From CAZBKJ01 sp964492495 (GTDB lineage Bacteria; Patescibacteriota; Microgenomatia; UBA1400; UBA12028), in assembly GCA_964492495.1 (NCBI GenBank), contig CAZBKJ010000016.1, positions 1 through 27,136 of the forward strand: a DNA stretch of 27,136 bases. The letters run 5' to 3'. Of this stretch, positions 1 to 6,911 are shown piece by piece (the stretch's first letter is position 1; every line of letters starts with the position of its first letter). The position numbers and the translations under genes were made by a program. The notes beneath the pieces were generated by a model. It saw only the letters and a program-made list of their open reading frames with translations. It did no database searches and was not told the origin of the DNA.

Positions 1-365
1 AGACGGCTTTTCTGATACGAGAAGGTAGTGGGAAAAACAATTTCGCTTTCAGGTGACTGGAGAGAACCTTTATGTCTGTAGTTTTCTACTTCAGCATGGG
101 CAATGGTTTTGCCATGTGGAGACTGCCAGGTGTCTTCATTTGCATCTATATACACATGAAGTCCAGTGTACTCGGCGATCCTCGCTCCGTCCTGAGTGGC
201 AATCTCAAAATCCCATGGCTCTGTTTGGGTACTCGTTTTTTCAATAATTGAAGCGATATGTGGTAGAAACCAGGCGGAAATTGTATCCCAATCGTTCCAA
301 GTCTCTGGACTTCCAAAAGCGTTTTCTTCGCCTTGTGCGGGAAAAAGATAATTTCGTATCTCCAT
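1..365 (-). CDS. Hypothetical protein, 5' part only (runs off window start)
   Basis: Reading the minus strand from an ATG at 365-363 gives an open frame of 121 codons without a stop to the window edge, so only the N-terminal part is visible. The protein starts MEIRNYLFPAQGEENAFG and is rich in acidic and aromatic residues (segments such as ETWNDWDTISAWF and GLHVYIDANEDTW). It has no signal peptide or membrane segment. I do not recognise a family. An extended -10 (TGGTATAAT) sits only 8 nt upstream of the ATG, which implies a leaderless or nearly leaderless mRNA, and there is no Shine-Dalgarno sequence. The gene is divergent from dprA, with 43 bp between the two starts. The good promoter and uninterrupted frame make it likely to be real. 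Confidence 0.6.
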   Translation of the reverse strand, partial: MEIRNYLFPAQGEENAFGSPETWNDWDTISAWFLPHIASIIEKTSTQTEPWDFEIATQDGARIAEYTGLHVYIDANEDTWQSPHGKTIAHAEVENYRHKGSLQSPESEIVFPTTFSYQKSR

Positions 366-373
366 AGGGATTA

Positions 374-379
374 ATTATA
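374..379 (-). promoter_or_regulatory. Extended -10 box of the leftward gene
   Basis: The minus strand reads TGGTATAATTAATCCCTATG. A perfect TATAAT with an upstream TG ends 8 nt before the start codon. A transcript starting about 7 nt downstream of the -10 would begin almost at the ATG, giving a leaderless message. I see no convincing -35, as is usual for extended -10 promoters. Confidence 0.5.
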
Positions 380-408
380 CCAAATAAACCCAAATGATAG
401 GATAAAGT

Positions 409-1569
409 ATGTCTCGAAAAGCAGACAACAACACTCTTTTCGCTTGGGTTGCTTCAATCCCAGGTGTGGGGCCGAAATGGTTTTCGATTCTTTTTGCCAA
501 GTTTCCTGATCTCCAAGAACTACTCACAATTTCTGCTGAGTCTTTGCAAAATGCACACATTCCTGAAAAACTCTCCCGATCAATTGTGGAGTACAGAGAG
601 GTACACACACCTGAAGACATAGAGGAGTTTGTAACAAAAGAGAAAATTCTGCTGATCGTGAATCCTGCATATACTCAAAATGCAGTTGAAAGGGATCCTT
701 CGCTTATCACTCAGGATGACAAAAAGGGATATCCATCACTACTCTCAGAAATTCCAGATCCACCAGTTGTCCTCTATCTCAAAGGGGAGATGCCAGATTT
801 TTCTCTTCCTGCAATTGGAGTTGTTGGCACGCGAAAGATCACGAGCTATGGAACCAAAGTTACCAAAGAACTCACTGCTCAATTGGTACGAGCAGGGTTG
901 GTCATTGTCTCTGGCTTTATGTATGGTGTTGATGCGGTCGCACACCAAACGGCGATTGAGCATGGAGGAAAGACCATCGGGGTACTTGGATATGGACTTG
1001 GAGTGCCATTCTATCCACAAACCCACGATAGATTGGCAACACAACTGCTTGAGTCTGGGAGTTGTCTCATAACAGAGTTTGCACCGTGGCAGTCTGCGAT
1101 CCCTAGTAATTTCCCGAGAAGAAATCGCATTGTCTCAGGAATGTCTCTGGGAATTGTGGTAACAGAAGCAGCAAAAAAGAGTGGAAGTTTGATCACCGCC
1201 TCACTTGCTGTTGATCAGGGAAGAGAAGTGTTCGCGGTTCCAGGTCCCATTCACTCACCATATAGTGAAGGAACCAAGGCTCTTATCAATATGGGTGCAA
1301 AACTCGTCACAACGGGACAGGATATCCTTGAAGAGCTCAATATTGGCAGTGAAGCTGCGAGAAATGAGAGTCGCTCTTCATTGCCACCACAGTTTTCTTC
1401 TACGCTTGAAGAAGCGATCTATACCTATATAGTAGAAAACACAGAAGTATCCCTTGATGAACTTCTCATGTATAGCAAGATACCTGCTCGTGAACTCTCC
1501 GTTCTATTGGCAAAGTTTGAGCTTTTGGGACTGATTTCCCAAACGCCTGGAACCGTGCATTTACTGTAG
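409..1569 (+). CDS. dprA: DNA processing protein DprA/Smf
   Basis: DprA binds incoming single-stranded DNA and loads RecA during natural transformation. The 386-aa length is normal for the family. The Rossmann-like core is clear: VVGTRK (G140-K143), SGFMYGVDAVAH (168-179, usually SGxARGID), VLGYGLGVPFYPQ, ITEF, FPRRNRI (235-241), then SGSLITASLAVDQGREVFAVPGP. An N-terminal helix-hairpin-helix-like region (GVGPKWF) and a C-terminal winged-helix-like tail (residues about 330-386) flank it. Residues 95-106 (RDPSLITQDDKK), just before the conserved YPSLL motif, are encoded by a sequence closely resembling an intergenic repeat of this window and appear to be extra compared with usual DprA. There is no strong SD before the ATG. 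topA follows in the same direction after 85 bp, and a dprA-topA order is common in bacteria. Confidence 0.95.
   Translation: MSRKADNNTLFAWVASIPGVGPKWFSILFAKFPDLQELLTISAESLQNAHIPEKLSRSIVEYREVHTPEDIEEFVTKEKILLIVNPAYTQNAVERDPSLITQDDKKGYPSLLSEIPDPPVVLYLKGEMPDFSLPAIGVVGTRKITSYGTKVTKELTAQLVRAGLVIVSGFMYGVDAVAHQTAIEHGGKTIGVLGYGLGVPFYPQTHDRLATQLLESGSCLITEFAPWQSAIPSNFPRRNRIVSGMSLGIVVTEAAKKSGSLITASLAVDQGREVFAVPGPIHSPYSEGTKALINMGAKLVTTGQDILEELNIGSEAARNESRSSLPPQFSSTLEEAIYTYIVENTEVSLDELLMYSKIPARELSVLLAKFELLGLISQTPGTVHLL
691..724 (+). repeat. Family A palindromic repeat inside dprA
   Basis: The segment begins AGGGATCCTTCG and ends CTCAGGATGACAAAA. It matches the intergenic copies at 7906-7935, 4683-4733 and 24349-24394 over both arms (ATCCT...AGGAT followed by GACA). 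It keeps the dprA reading frame and encodes RDPSLITQDDKK. The middle (CTTATCA) differs from the intergenic core (ACTTCG). Confidence 0.7.
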
Positions 1570-1654
1570 TTTCCTCTGGGTGTGCTATACTCCCTTGTTC
1601 CGTTTGATAATGAAACCCTTTACCCGCTAGCAGCGACCTTGTACTCTTACCTCT

Positions 1655-3739
1655 ATGCATTTAGTCATTGTTGAATCACCAACCAAAGCTCGTACACTCA
1701 AAAGATATCTGGGTGCAGACTACGAGATCGAAGCGAGCATGGGACATGTGATTGATCTTCCCAAAAGTAAACTTGGCATCGATATTGAGCATGACTTCAA
1801 GCCTGATTATGTGCAGAGTGAAGGGAAAAGCAGCACCATCACCAAACTCAAAAAACTCGCAAAAAACGCTGACGTCATTTATCTGGCAACTGACCCTGAC
1901 CGTGAAGGAGAAGCAATTTCCTGGCATATTGCGGAGCTTTTAGGAGCAAGTAAACAAAAGCAGGATAAAAAATTTCTGCGTGCTACCTTTCATGAAATCA
2001 CCAAACCGGCAATTCTTCATGCGATCGAACATCCAACCACACTGAATATGGATCTCGTGAATGCCCAACAGGCAAGACGCGTGCTTGATCGTATTGTAGG
2101 GTACTATCTCTCTCCGGTGCTCTGGAAGAAAGTTCGAAGAGGTCTGTCTGCAGGTCGCGTACAGTCAGTTGCACTTCGCCTTATCGTTGAAAGAGAAAAG
2201 GAACGAGAGGCTTTTGTCCCGGTGGAGTATTGGGAAGTGACCGTGGATTTGCTTTCACCTGAAAAAAACGATATTCAAGTGATGCTCTGGAAAAAAGACG
2301 GGAAAGAACTGGAACTGCATACCAAAGGAGAAGTCGATCCGATCGTTGCTGATCTCAAAGTCTCCACCTATACGGTTTCCGATATCCAGGAAACACAAAA
2401 GAAACGCAGTCCATACGCTCCGTTTACGACAAGTACCTTGCAACAGTCTGCTGCAAACAAGCTTGGATTTACGAGTAAGCGCACGATGAAGATCGCACAG
2501 GATCTGTACGAGCAGGGTGTGATTACGTATCACCGTACTGACTCGGTAAACCTCTCAACCTCTGCCATTGATTCGGCACGAGAATTGATCGCAAAACAAT
2601 TTGGTGCCACGTATCTGCCAGAAAAACCACGCATCTTTACCACAAAAAGTAAAAACGCACAGGAAGCGCACGAAGCAATTCGCCCAACTGAGGCTACTCG
2701 CCAGAGTGTTGAGATCGGTGGAACATTTGATGAGTCACATGTCAGGCTCTATGACCTTATCTGGAGGCGTTTTATTGCGACCCAAATGAATGAAGCCATC
2801 TATAACCAAACGGCAATTATCGTTGATGCCAAAAAAGACACCCAAGTGTATTCACTCAAGGCAAATGGCTCTGTACTGCTTTTTGATGGTTGGATGAAAA
2901 TATTCCCAGGAAGTGAAGATACAATTTTGCCAAAGATGACGATCGGGGAAGTGCTTTCATACAAAGATTTGTTGGCTTTGCAAAAATTTACGCAACCTCC
3001 TGCAAGATATAACGATGCATCGCTTGTGAAAACCCTTGAAAAGCTCGGAATTGGAAGACCAAGTACCTATGCCTCGATCATCAATGTATTAGAGCTTCGT
3101 GGATATGTCGAGCGAGAAGCGAAAGCATTTAAGCCTACGAGTATCGGAACAACAGTCGCAGATTTTCTGGTGAAAAACTTTCCGGTGGAGCTTGATTATC
3201 AATTCACTGCAAACTTAGAAGACGATTTGGATGCCATCGCTCGTGGAGAGAAAGAATGGGTAAAAACACTCAAAACATTCTTTGCACCATTTGCAAAGAG
3301 TGTGACAAAAGTAACTGATGAAGCGGAGCGCACACAAATCCCTGTTGAGAAAATGGGAGAAGAGAAGTGTCCTACCTGTAATGAAGGTGACTTGGTGATC
3401 CGAACTGGACGATTTGGAAAGTTTGTCAGCTGTAGTCGGTTTCCTGAATGTAAGTTCACGGGTAAACTTATTTTCCGTGTGGATGGAATAAAATGCCCAG
3501 ACTGTAATGAGGGAGAGATCCGTGAAAAATCAAGTAAACGAGGAAAATTTTACGGATGCTCAAGATATCCTAACTGTCGATTTACCAATTGGAAAAAACC
3601 CGGAACTGATGATAACCCAGTCGTCATGACCTATATCGCAAATGTGCCAAAGACTCCCGAACAAATTGCGGAGAATGAGGCTCTGCAAAAAGAAAAAGAA
3701 GCGAAAGAAAAGAAAGCAAAAGCAAAGAAAAAAGAATAA
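1655..3739 (+). CDS. topA: DNA topoisomerase I (type IA)
   Basis: This enzyme relaxes negative supercoils through a transient 5'-phosphotyrosine link. The TOPRIM domain is at the N-terminus, with IVESPTKA (E7) and the metal-binding DPDREGE (80-86). The catalytic tyrosine is Y292 in ITYHRTDS, where most family members have YMRTDS. SAGRVQSVALRLIVERE and GIGRPSTYA are also canonical. Two C-terminal zinc ribbons begin at CPTC (C572, C575) and CPDC (C614, C617), and a lysine-rich tail follows. The 694-aa length is normal for a bacterial enzyme with two zinc ribbons. No SD precedes the start. An extended -10-like TGCTATACT at 1583-1591 could drive it with a leader of about 55 nt. No terminator is evident downstream. 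Confidence 0.97.
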   Translation: MHLVIVESPTKARTLKRYLGADYEIEASMGHVIDLPKSKLGIDIEHDFKPDYVQSEGKSSTITKLKKLAKNADVIYLATDPDREGEAISWHIAELLGASKQKQDKKFLRATFHEITKPAILHAIEHPTTLNMDLVNAQQARRVLDRIVGYYLSPVLWKKVRRGLSAGRVQSVALRLIVEREKEREAFVPVEYWEVTVDLLSPEKNDIQVMLWKKDGKELELHTKGEVDPIVADLKVSTYTVSDIQETQKKRSPYAPFTTSTLQQSAANKLGFTSKRTMKIAQDLYEQGVITYHRTDSVNLSTSAIDSARELIAKQFGATYLPEKPRIFTTKSKNAQEAHEAIRPTEATRQSVEIGGTFDESHVRLYDLIWRRFIATQMNEAIYNQTAIIVDAKKDTQVYSLKANGSVLLFDGWMKIFPGSEDTILPKMTIGEVLSYKDLLALQKFTQPPARYNDASLVKTLEKLGIGRPSTYASIINVLELRGYVEREAKAFKPTSIGTTVADFLVKNFPVELDYQFTANLEDDLDAIARGEKEWVKTLKTFFAPFAKSVTKVTDEAERTQIPVEKMGEEKCPTCNEGDLVIRTGRFGKFVSCSRFPECKFTGKLIFRVDGIKCPDCNEGEIREKSSKRGKFYGCSRYPNCRFTNWKKPGTDDNPVVMTYIANVPKTPEQIAENEALQKEKEAKEKKAKAKKKE

Positions 3740-3770
3740 ATTGTGGCACAGGTCTTTGCATATACACAGG

Positions 3771-3812
3771 TATCTCGCAATATCTCGCAAGATTTGGCAA
3801 TATTAGGCAATG
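3771..3812 (+). repeat. Short direct repeats downstream of topA
   Basis: Two identical decamers TATCTCGCAA stand in tandem (3771-3790), followed by the related units TTTGGCAA and TATTAGGCAA. This low-complexity block lies in the otherwise gene-free stretch 3740-3945. Open frames on the minus strand here have no family resemblance. Confidence 0.5.
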
Positions 3813-3922
3813 CTTCAGATTGCAACATTTTTTTCCAATATTCTTGATTAATCGTAAAAATTGATGGAAACCTACGATACGTGAGGTGATGGGTGAAAAA
3901 ATAGGGCATTGCATTGATTAAA

Positions 3923-3939
3923 GAATTCTTATAGAATTC
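3923..3939 (+). promoter_or_regulatory. Candidate operator of the toxin-antitoxin operon
   Basis: Two GAATTC hexamers (3923-3928 and 3934-3939) separated by TTATA form a dyad that ends 6 nt before the antitoxin ATG. Antitoxins of this class commonly bind palindromes overlapping their own promoter, so this is the natural autorepression site. Binding itself is inferred. Confidence 0.4.
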
Positions 3940-3945
3940 ATAAAT

Positions 3946-4230
3946 ATGGATACATCAATTTTACGTCGCCAAAAATTCACAAATGTTCAAACCGTTCAGG
4001 CAGGAGTGGCAAAACTCTTTGAGGAAGCGAAAAAAACAGGGAGTTTTTATCAAGTACTGCGTAATGGAGATGAGCCTTTAGGTATTCTCATGCCTCAGCA
4101 AGTTTGGGAAGACTGGCTTGAAGATCAGGATGCACAAAATTCTGAAAGCTATAAAAAGAGAATTGCAAAAGCGAGAAAAGAAAAAGGTGGAATTTCATTG
4201 GAAAAAATTGAACAACAAATTGGTCTATGA
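3946..4230 (+). CDS. Antitoxin of a RelE/ParE-type toxin-antitoxin pair
   Basis: This 94-aa protein has an N-terminal region resembling Phd/YefM-type antitoxins: an early segment leading into VAKLFEEAKKTGSFYQVLRNG, then EPLGILMPQQVWEDWLEDQD, which matches the usual motif of short strand, 'xAVLxP', then helix. The C-terminal 40 residues are highly charged (KKRIAKARKEKG) and probably form the toxin-wrapping tail. Its stop overlaps the start of the next gene by 4 nt (ATGA), the usual coupling for antitoxin then toxin. No SD is present. Two GAATTC boxes lie just upstream. The family call rests on the size, the toxin neighbour and the weak motif. Confidence 0.75.
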   Translation: MDTSILRRQKFTNVQTVQAGVAKLFEEAKKTGSFYQVLRNGDEPLGILMPQQVWEDWLEDQDAQNSESYKKRIAKARKEKGGISLEKIEQQIGL

Positions 4231-4496
4231 AGCAACCTACTCGGTTAATAATTCGTCCCTCTGCGCAAAAACAGCTTCAAAAACTTCCACTTCAAATTCA
4301 AAAAGACATCATTTCTAAACTTCGTTTCTATGTACATTCAACAATGCCACTCTCTTTTGCGAAGCGTTTAACGAACTATGAACTTGGTGAATATCGATAT
4401 CGTATTGATAAAGATTATCGAGTGGTGTTTGACGTGAAGGGCGATACAATTGTTGTTACAGAAATCGGCCACAGAAGTAAAATGTATGCAAAATAA
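4227..4496 (+). CDS. RelE/ParE-family toxin
   Basis: This 89-aa basic protein has the RelE/ParE fold signature: an N-terminal I-x-P-SAQKQLQKLP helix, then LTNYELGEYRYRIDKDYRVVFDV, and a final strand with IVVTEIGHRSKMY. The corresponding family pattern is 'L.G..R.R.GDYRVVY......I.I..IGHR...Y'. RelE members cut mRNA on the ribosome and ParE members poison gyrase. The histidine-arginine near the C-terminus (GHRSKMY) favours the RelE/YoeB-like mRNA interferase side, but this is not decisive. It is translationally coupled to the antitoxin by the ATGA overlap. The T run at 4501-4507 has no clear hairpin before it. Confidence 0.85.
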   Translation: MKQPTRLIIRPSAQKQLQKLPLQIQKDIISKLRFYVHSTMPLSFAKRLTNYELGEYRYRIDKDYRVVFDVKGDTIVVTEIGHRSKMYAK

Positions 4497-4596
4497 ATAG
4501 TTTTTTTCAAAAGATTCTATCTCATTGTTGCGAACGCCCCCTTGTAAGAAAACACTTCCTTTGTTATGTTCCTCTAGTTAGAAAAACTAAAATTTT

Positions 4597-4733
4597 GGAT
4601 CCCCGATATCCACGTTGCCTCACCCGTAACTTGGCTTCGAGCACCGCGAATACCTGGGATCTACGGAGATGACAAAAAAGAGAGGGATCCTTCGACTTCG
4701 GCCAGCTACGCTAGCCTTCGCTCAGGATGACAA
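4597..4733 (+). repeat. Composite intergenic repeats (family B-like, then family A)
   Basis: The first part begins TGGATCCCCGAT and ends GGAGATGACAAAA (about 4596-4677). It is a long variant of the elements that end in ATGACAAA. The second part (4683-4733) is family A with arms GGATCCTTCGACTTCG and CGCTCAGGATGACA. Its tip carries an extra nested palindrome, GGCCAGCTACGCTAGCC. The block fills the space between the toxin gene and the thymidylate synthase fusion and ends 6 nt before that start codon. Confidence 0.7.
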
Positions 4734-4739
4734 AATTGT

Positions 4740-6380
4740 ATGCCTATCGATCTTTCCAATTGGCCACTTTTTTATAAAGATGTCCTCAAAGTCAAAAACC
4801 CACAACATCACTTGGCAGTTTGTTGTCTCTGGACAGAGAGACAAGCTGTCGAAGGACTTTTGAAAGATGTTGAGTACAACACAATTGGAAATCTCTACTC
4901 GGCACAGGGGATCAATGCCATGATCCGTAATATCTTTGCCAATCCGCATATTCGCGTGATCCTCATCTGGGGAGCAGAGATGAGTCAGTCAGGGCATGCG
5001 CTTAAAATGCTGGTTGAAAAAGGATATGACGAGAATCGAAGAATCAATGGTGCTCGTGGGGAAATCGAACCAGAACTTCCTGATGATATTGTCAAAGAAT
5101 TTCAAGAGATGGTTGCAGTTGTGGATATGCGAGGCAAAACCGGCGCAGAATTTATTGCCAAAGCCAAAGAGCTATCAGAAAAAACAATTGAACCTTTTGC
5201 AAAACGCTCACGGGAGTTTGCCCGCAGTGAACCAAAAGTCCAACTGCTTCCCAGTGAACAAACTGGCTTTCGTGTCTCTTCCCCAAAGGTAGCAAAGACT
5301 TGGCTCAAACTCCTCAATGAGATCTCAAAGTATGGACGACCAAAACACACACGATACAGCAAGGATAATAGCCTCAAAGAAGTCTTAAATCTCACAGCTG
5401 TGATCACGGATGAGAATCCAGAAGATATCTATTTCCCAGAATACTTGCCATTTGCTCGTTTTGAACTGGAAGCGTACTACGCTGAAATGATGACAGCACG
5501 CCAAATTCCCGGGGTGGCATACAACTATGGCAAGCGACTGCGTGAAGATCTTGGTGTCAATCAAATTGATGAGATTAAAAAATTATTACTTGATCGTCCT
5601 GATAGTAAAAAAATGGTCGCAATCACCATTGATCCTGTCCGTGACTGGGGAGAAGTGAGTAAAGGAGACACACCATGTTTGGTGATGGTCCTTGGGTCTG
5701 TGCAAGATGATAAGTTCTTTTTTACCTGCCACTTTCGAAGCCAAGATATGGTGCATGGATGGCCAAGAAATACATTTGCTCTTCGCAAACTCCAAAAAAA
5801 TATTGCTGACTCTGCAAAAATGGAGATGGGACCGCTCACTATGATTACGCATAGTGCACATATGTATGCAGATGATTTTGGATTGGTAGACGACCTTCTC
5901 ATGAAGCACTATGAATCAGAACTTGGATATACCCCACAAGTACATTTTGATTTTGATATGCGAGGAAATGTCGTGGTCGAAGTGATTGATGAACAAGATG
6001 CACAGGTGTTTCCAATGTGGTCAAAACGCTACGAGACTCAACCGGTTGCAATGGCGGTGCAAAAGACATTGCAAAGGATGAAGAGGCAAGAGGAAAGAGG
6101 TCAGGGGAAAGCAGACAGAGGCAAGAGGCAAGAGGACAGTGGTACGAGTAATGAGGTACGAGAAAACTCACGACGTTTGATCCGGGCAACAATCTTTGAG
6201 CCCAATGGTGGCCCAGCCATGAAGATCTTTGAAGGCAGAGTCGCACAAGAAGTAGCGTGGCAAATCTCTGACTGGAAGTATGTTATCGATCCCGGGCACC
6301 TTATGTATGTCGGACTTGAGCTACAAAAAGCAGAGGAAGCTATCAAAGCGGGAACAGAGTATGAGCAGGATCCTGCGTAA
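4740..6380 (+). CDS. MtrA-like / thymidylate synthase / DUF4346-like fusion protein
   Basis: The 546-aa protein has three parts. Residues about 10-135 resemble the non-corrinoid portion of MtrA-like proteins (HHLAVCCLWTERQAVEG, NPHIRVILIWGAEMSQSGHA). Residues about 200-430 carry the thymidylate synthase core: catalytic P312-C313 in GDTPCLVMVL, then TCHFRSQDMVHGWPRNTFAL in place of the bacterial RSCD..LG.PFNI segment, then THSAHMY (H371-Y376), which supplies the dUMP-binding His and Tyr in the archaeal manner. Residues about 490-546 (ending GHLMYVGLELQKAEEAI) resemble DUF4346. The expected reaction is dUMP plus methylene-tetrahydrofolate to dTMP, consistent with folD, glyA and tmk nearby. Residues 448-477 are a charged linker (MKRQEERGQGKADRGKRQED) derived from an intergenic repeat. 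No SD precedes the start. I give no gene symbol because it is not a standard ThyA. Confidence 0.8.
   Translation: MPIDLSNWPLFYKDVLKVKNPQHHLAVCCLWTERQAVEGLLKDVEYNTIGNLYSAQGINAMIRNIFANPHIRVILIWGAEMSQSGHALKMLVEKGYDENRRINGARGEIEPELPDDIVKEFQEMVAVVDMRGKTGAEFIAKAKELSEKTIEPFAKRSREFARSEPKVQLLPSEQTGFRVSSPKVAKTWLKLLNEISKYGRPKHTRYSKDNSLKEVLNLTAVITDENPEDIYFPEYLPFARFELEAYYAEMMTARQIPGVAYNYGKRLREDLGVNQIDEIKKLLLDRPDSKKMVAITIDPVRDWGEVSKGDTPCLVMVLGSVQDDKFFFTCHFRSQDMVHGWPRNTFALRKLQKNIADSAKMEMGPLTMITHSAHMYADDFGLVDDLLMKHYESELGYTPQVHFDFDMRGNVVVEVIDEQDAQVFPMWSKRYETQPVAMAVQKTLQRMKRQEERGQGKADRGKRQEDSGTSNEVRENSRRLIRATIFEPNGGPAMKIFEGRVAQEVAWQISDWKYVIDPGHLMYVGLELQKAEEAIKAGTEYEQDPA
6081..6171 (+). repeat. Family E repeat inside the thymidylate synthase fusion
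   Basis: Units of the type GAGGCAAGAGG and GAGGTCAGGGG are repeated in this stretch and encode a charged linker (residues 448-477). The same words recur in non-coding DNA at 6385-6440 (GAGGTCAGGGGCAAGAGGAC), only 5 nt after this gene ends, and at 9465-9508. Confidence 0.7.
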
Positions 6381-6384
6381 GGAG

Positions 6385-6440
6385 CGGCAAGGAAAGAGTC
6401 AGGTTTCAGAGGTCAGGGGCAAGAGGACAGGAGAGATAGC
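6385..6440 (+). repeat. Family E intergenic repeat
   Basis: GGCAAGGAAAGAGTCAGG is followed by GAGGTCAGGGGCAAGAGGAC. This G/A-rich block directly follows the fusion gene and matches the block inside that gene and the ones near 9465 and 9752. Confidence 0.65.
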
Positions 6441-6452
6441 ATGTGAGAATAC

Positions 6453-6480
6453 TCAATGCCCAATATCCAATAACCAATCG
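6453..6480 (+). repeat. Family G repeat (CCAATA-rich)
   Basis: The sequence CAATGCCCAATATCCAATAA is an iterated CCAATA-type unit in the non-coding space before the candidate RNA gene. There is only one copy in this window, so its status as a repeat rests on its internal periodicity. Confidence 0.35.
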
Positions 6481-6532
6481 AAAAAGAGAACACTTCACAC
6501 GCATTTCTTACACAAACTTCAAGGCTCTTTGT

Positions 6533-6561
6533 TTTACATTATAGGCCAATGTTGGTATAAT
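6533..6561 (+). promoter_or_regulatory. Strong sigma70-like promoter of a candidate ncRNA
   Basis: TTTACA (6533-6538), a 17-nt spacer and TATAAT (6556-6561) with an upstream TGG (extended -10) form a near-consensus promoter. Transcription would begin near 6568. No plausible coding sequence starts in the next 200 nt. Confidence 0.65.
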
Positions 6562-6567
6562 CTTCGT

Positions 6568-6747
6568 TCGTTTGAAGCAGGTGTGACAGCACTCTGAATA
6601 CCAGGGTGTTTTGTCCACCTCTTTCAAATTTTTCGCATACATACACTGAAAGATTTGCCTATCTTCTATTTGTAGGAGAGTGGCGGATCTGACTGTCTAT
6701 GTGGTGGAAGGTGCCGATGAGGTACTTTGCTCCTTTACAAATGAAGA
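6568..6747 (+). ncRNA. Candidate structured non-coding RNA (about 180 nt), family unknown
   Basis: The predicted transcript start falls exactly at a closing helix: CGTTTGAAGCAG (6569-6580) pairs imperfectly with CTCCTTTACAAATG (6730-6743). Inside lie three further helices. GACA/TGTC plus GCACTCTG/CAGGGTGT form a 12-bp hairpin with loop AATAC (6585-6615). TCTTTCA pairs with TGAAAGA (6620-6653). GCC-TCTTCTA pairs with TAGGAGA-GGC around loop TTTG (6657-6684). CCACC at 6615-6619 could also pair with GGTGG at 6703-6707. There is no convincing ORF. The size, the strong promoter and the paired ends would suit a 6S-like RNA. I see none of the diagnostic motifs of SRP RNA, RNase P RNA or tmRNA. No U-run terminator follows, so the 3' end is uncertain. 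Confidence 0.5.
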
Positions 6748-6763
6748 GACAAAATGAATTCCC

Positions 6764-6798
6764 AGGATTAGTAGACTAGTAAGATTAGTAGATTAGAA
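6764..6798 (+). repeat. Family D repeat (ATTAGTAG/ACTAGTAAG units)
   Basis: Units of the form GATTAGTAG and ACTAGTAAG are iterated four times in about 35 nt. The same units occur at 23211-23256 and 24233-24267, always between genes. Confidence 0.7.
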
Positions 6799-6812
6799 GG
6801 GAATAATAAATA

Positions 6813-6862
6813 TTGATTGTGGCGATGAGTTTCGCTGAGTAGAGATTTTTCGCCACAATCAA
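6813..6862 (+). promoter_or_regulatory. Long perfect hairpin in the leader of the secreted-protein gene
   Basis: A 13-bp perfect inverted repeat, TTGATTGTGGCGA (6813-6825) and its complement (6850-6862), encloses a 24-nt loop. A second hairpin follows at 6869-6887 (GCCTCC/GGAGGC). A third, weaker one, CTTAA/TTAAG (6892-6909), holds GGAG of the SD in its loop. The arrangement could be an operator or a translational control element. No known riboswitch motif was recognised. Confidence 0.45.
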
Positions 6863-6911
6863 ATCAGAGCCTCCCGTGGCAGGAGGCAAATCTTAAGGAG
6901 TGTTTTAAGAA

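Noticed and set aside
3560..3914. Overlapping minus-strand frames at the end of topA and in the following spacer
   Set aside because: They overlap the lysine-rich topA tail, where AAG/AAA codons read backwards give long Phe/Leu runs, and they show no family motif.
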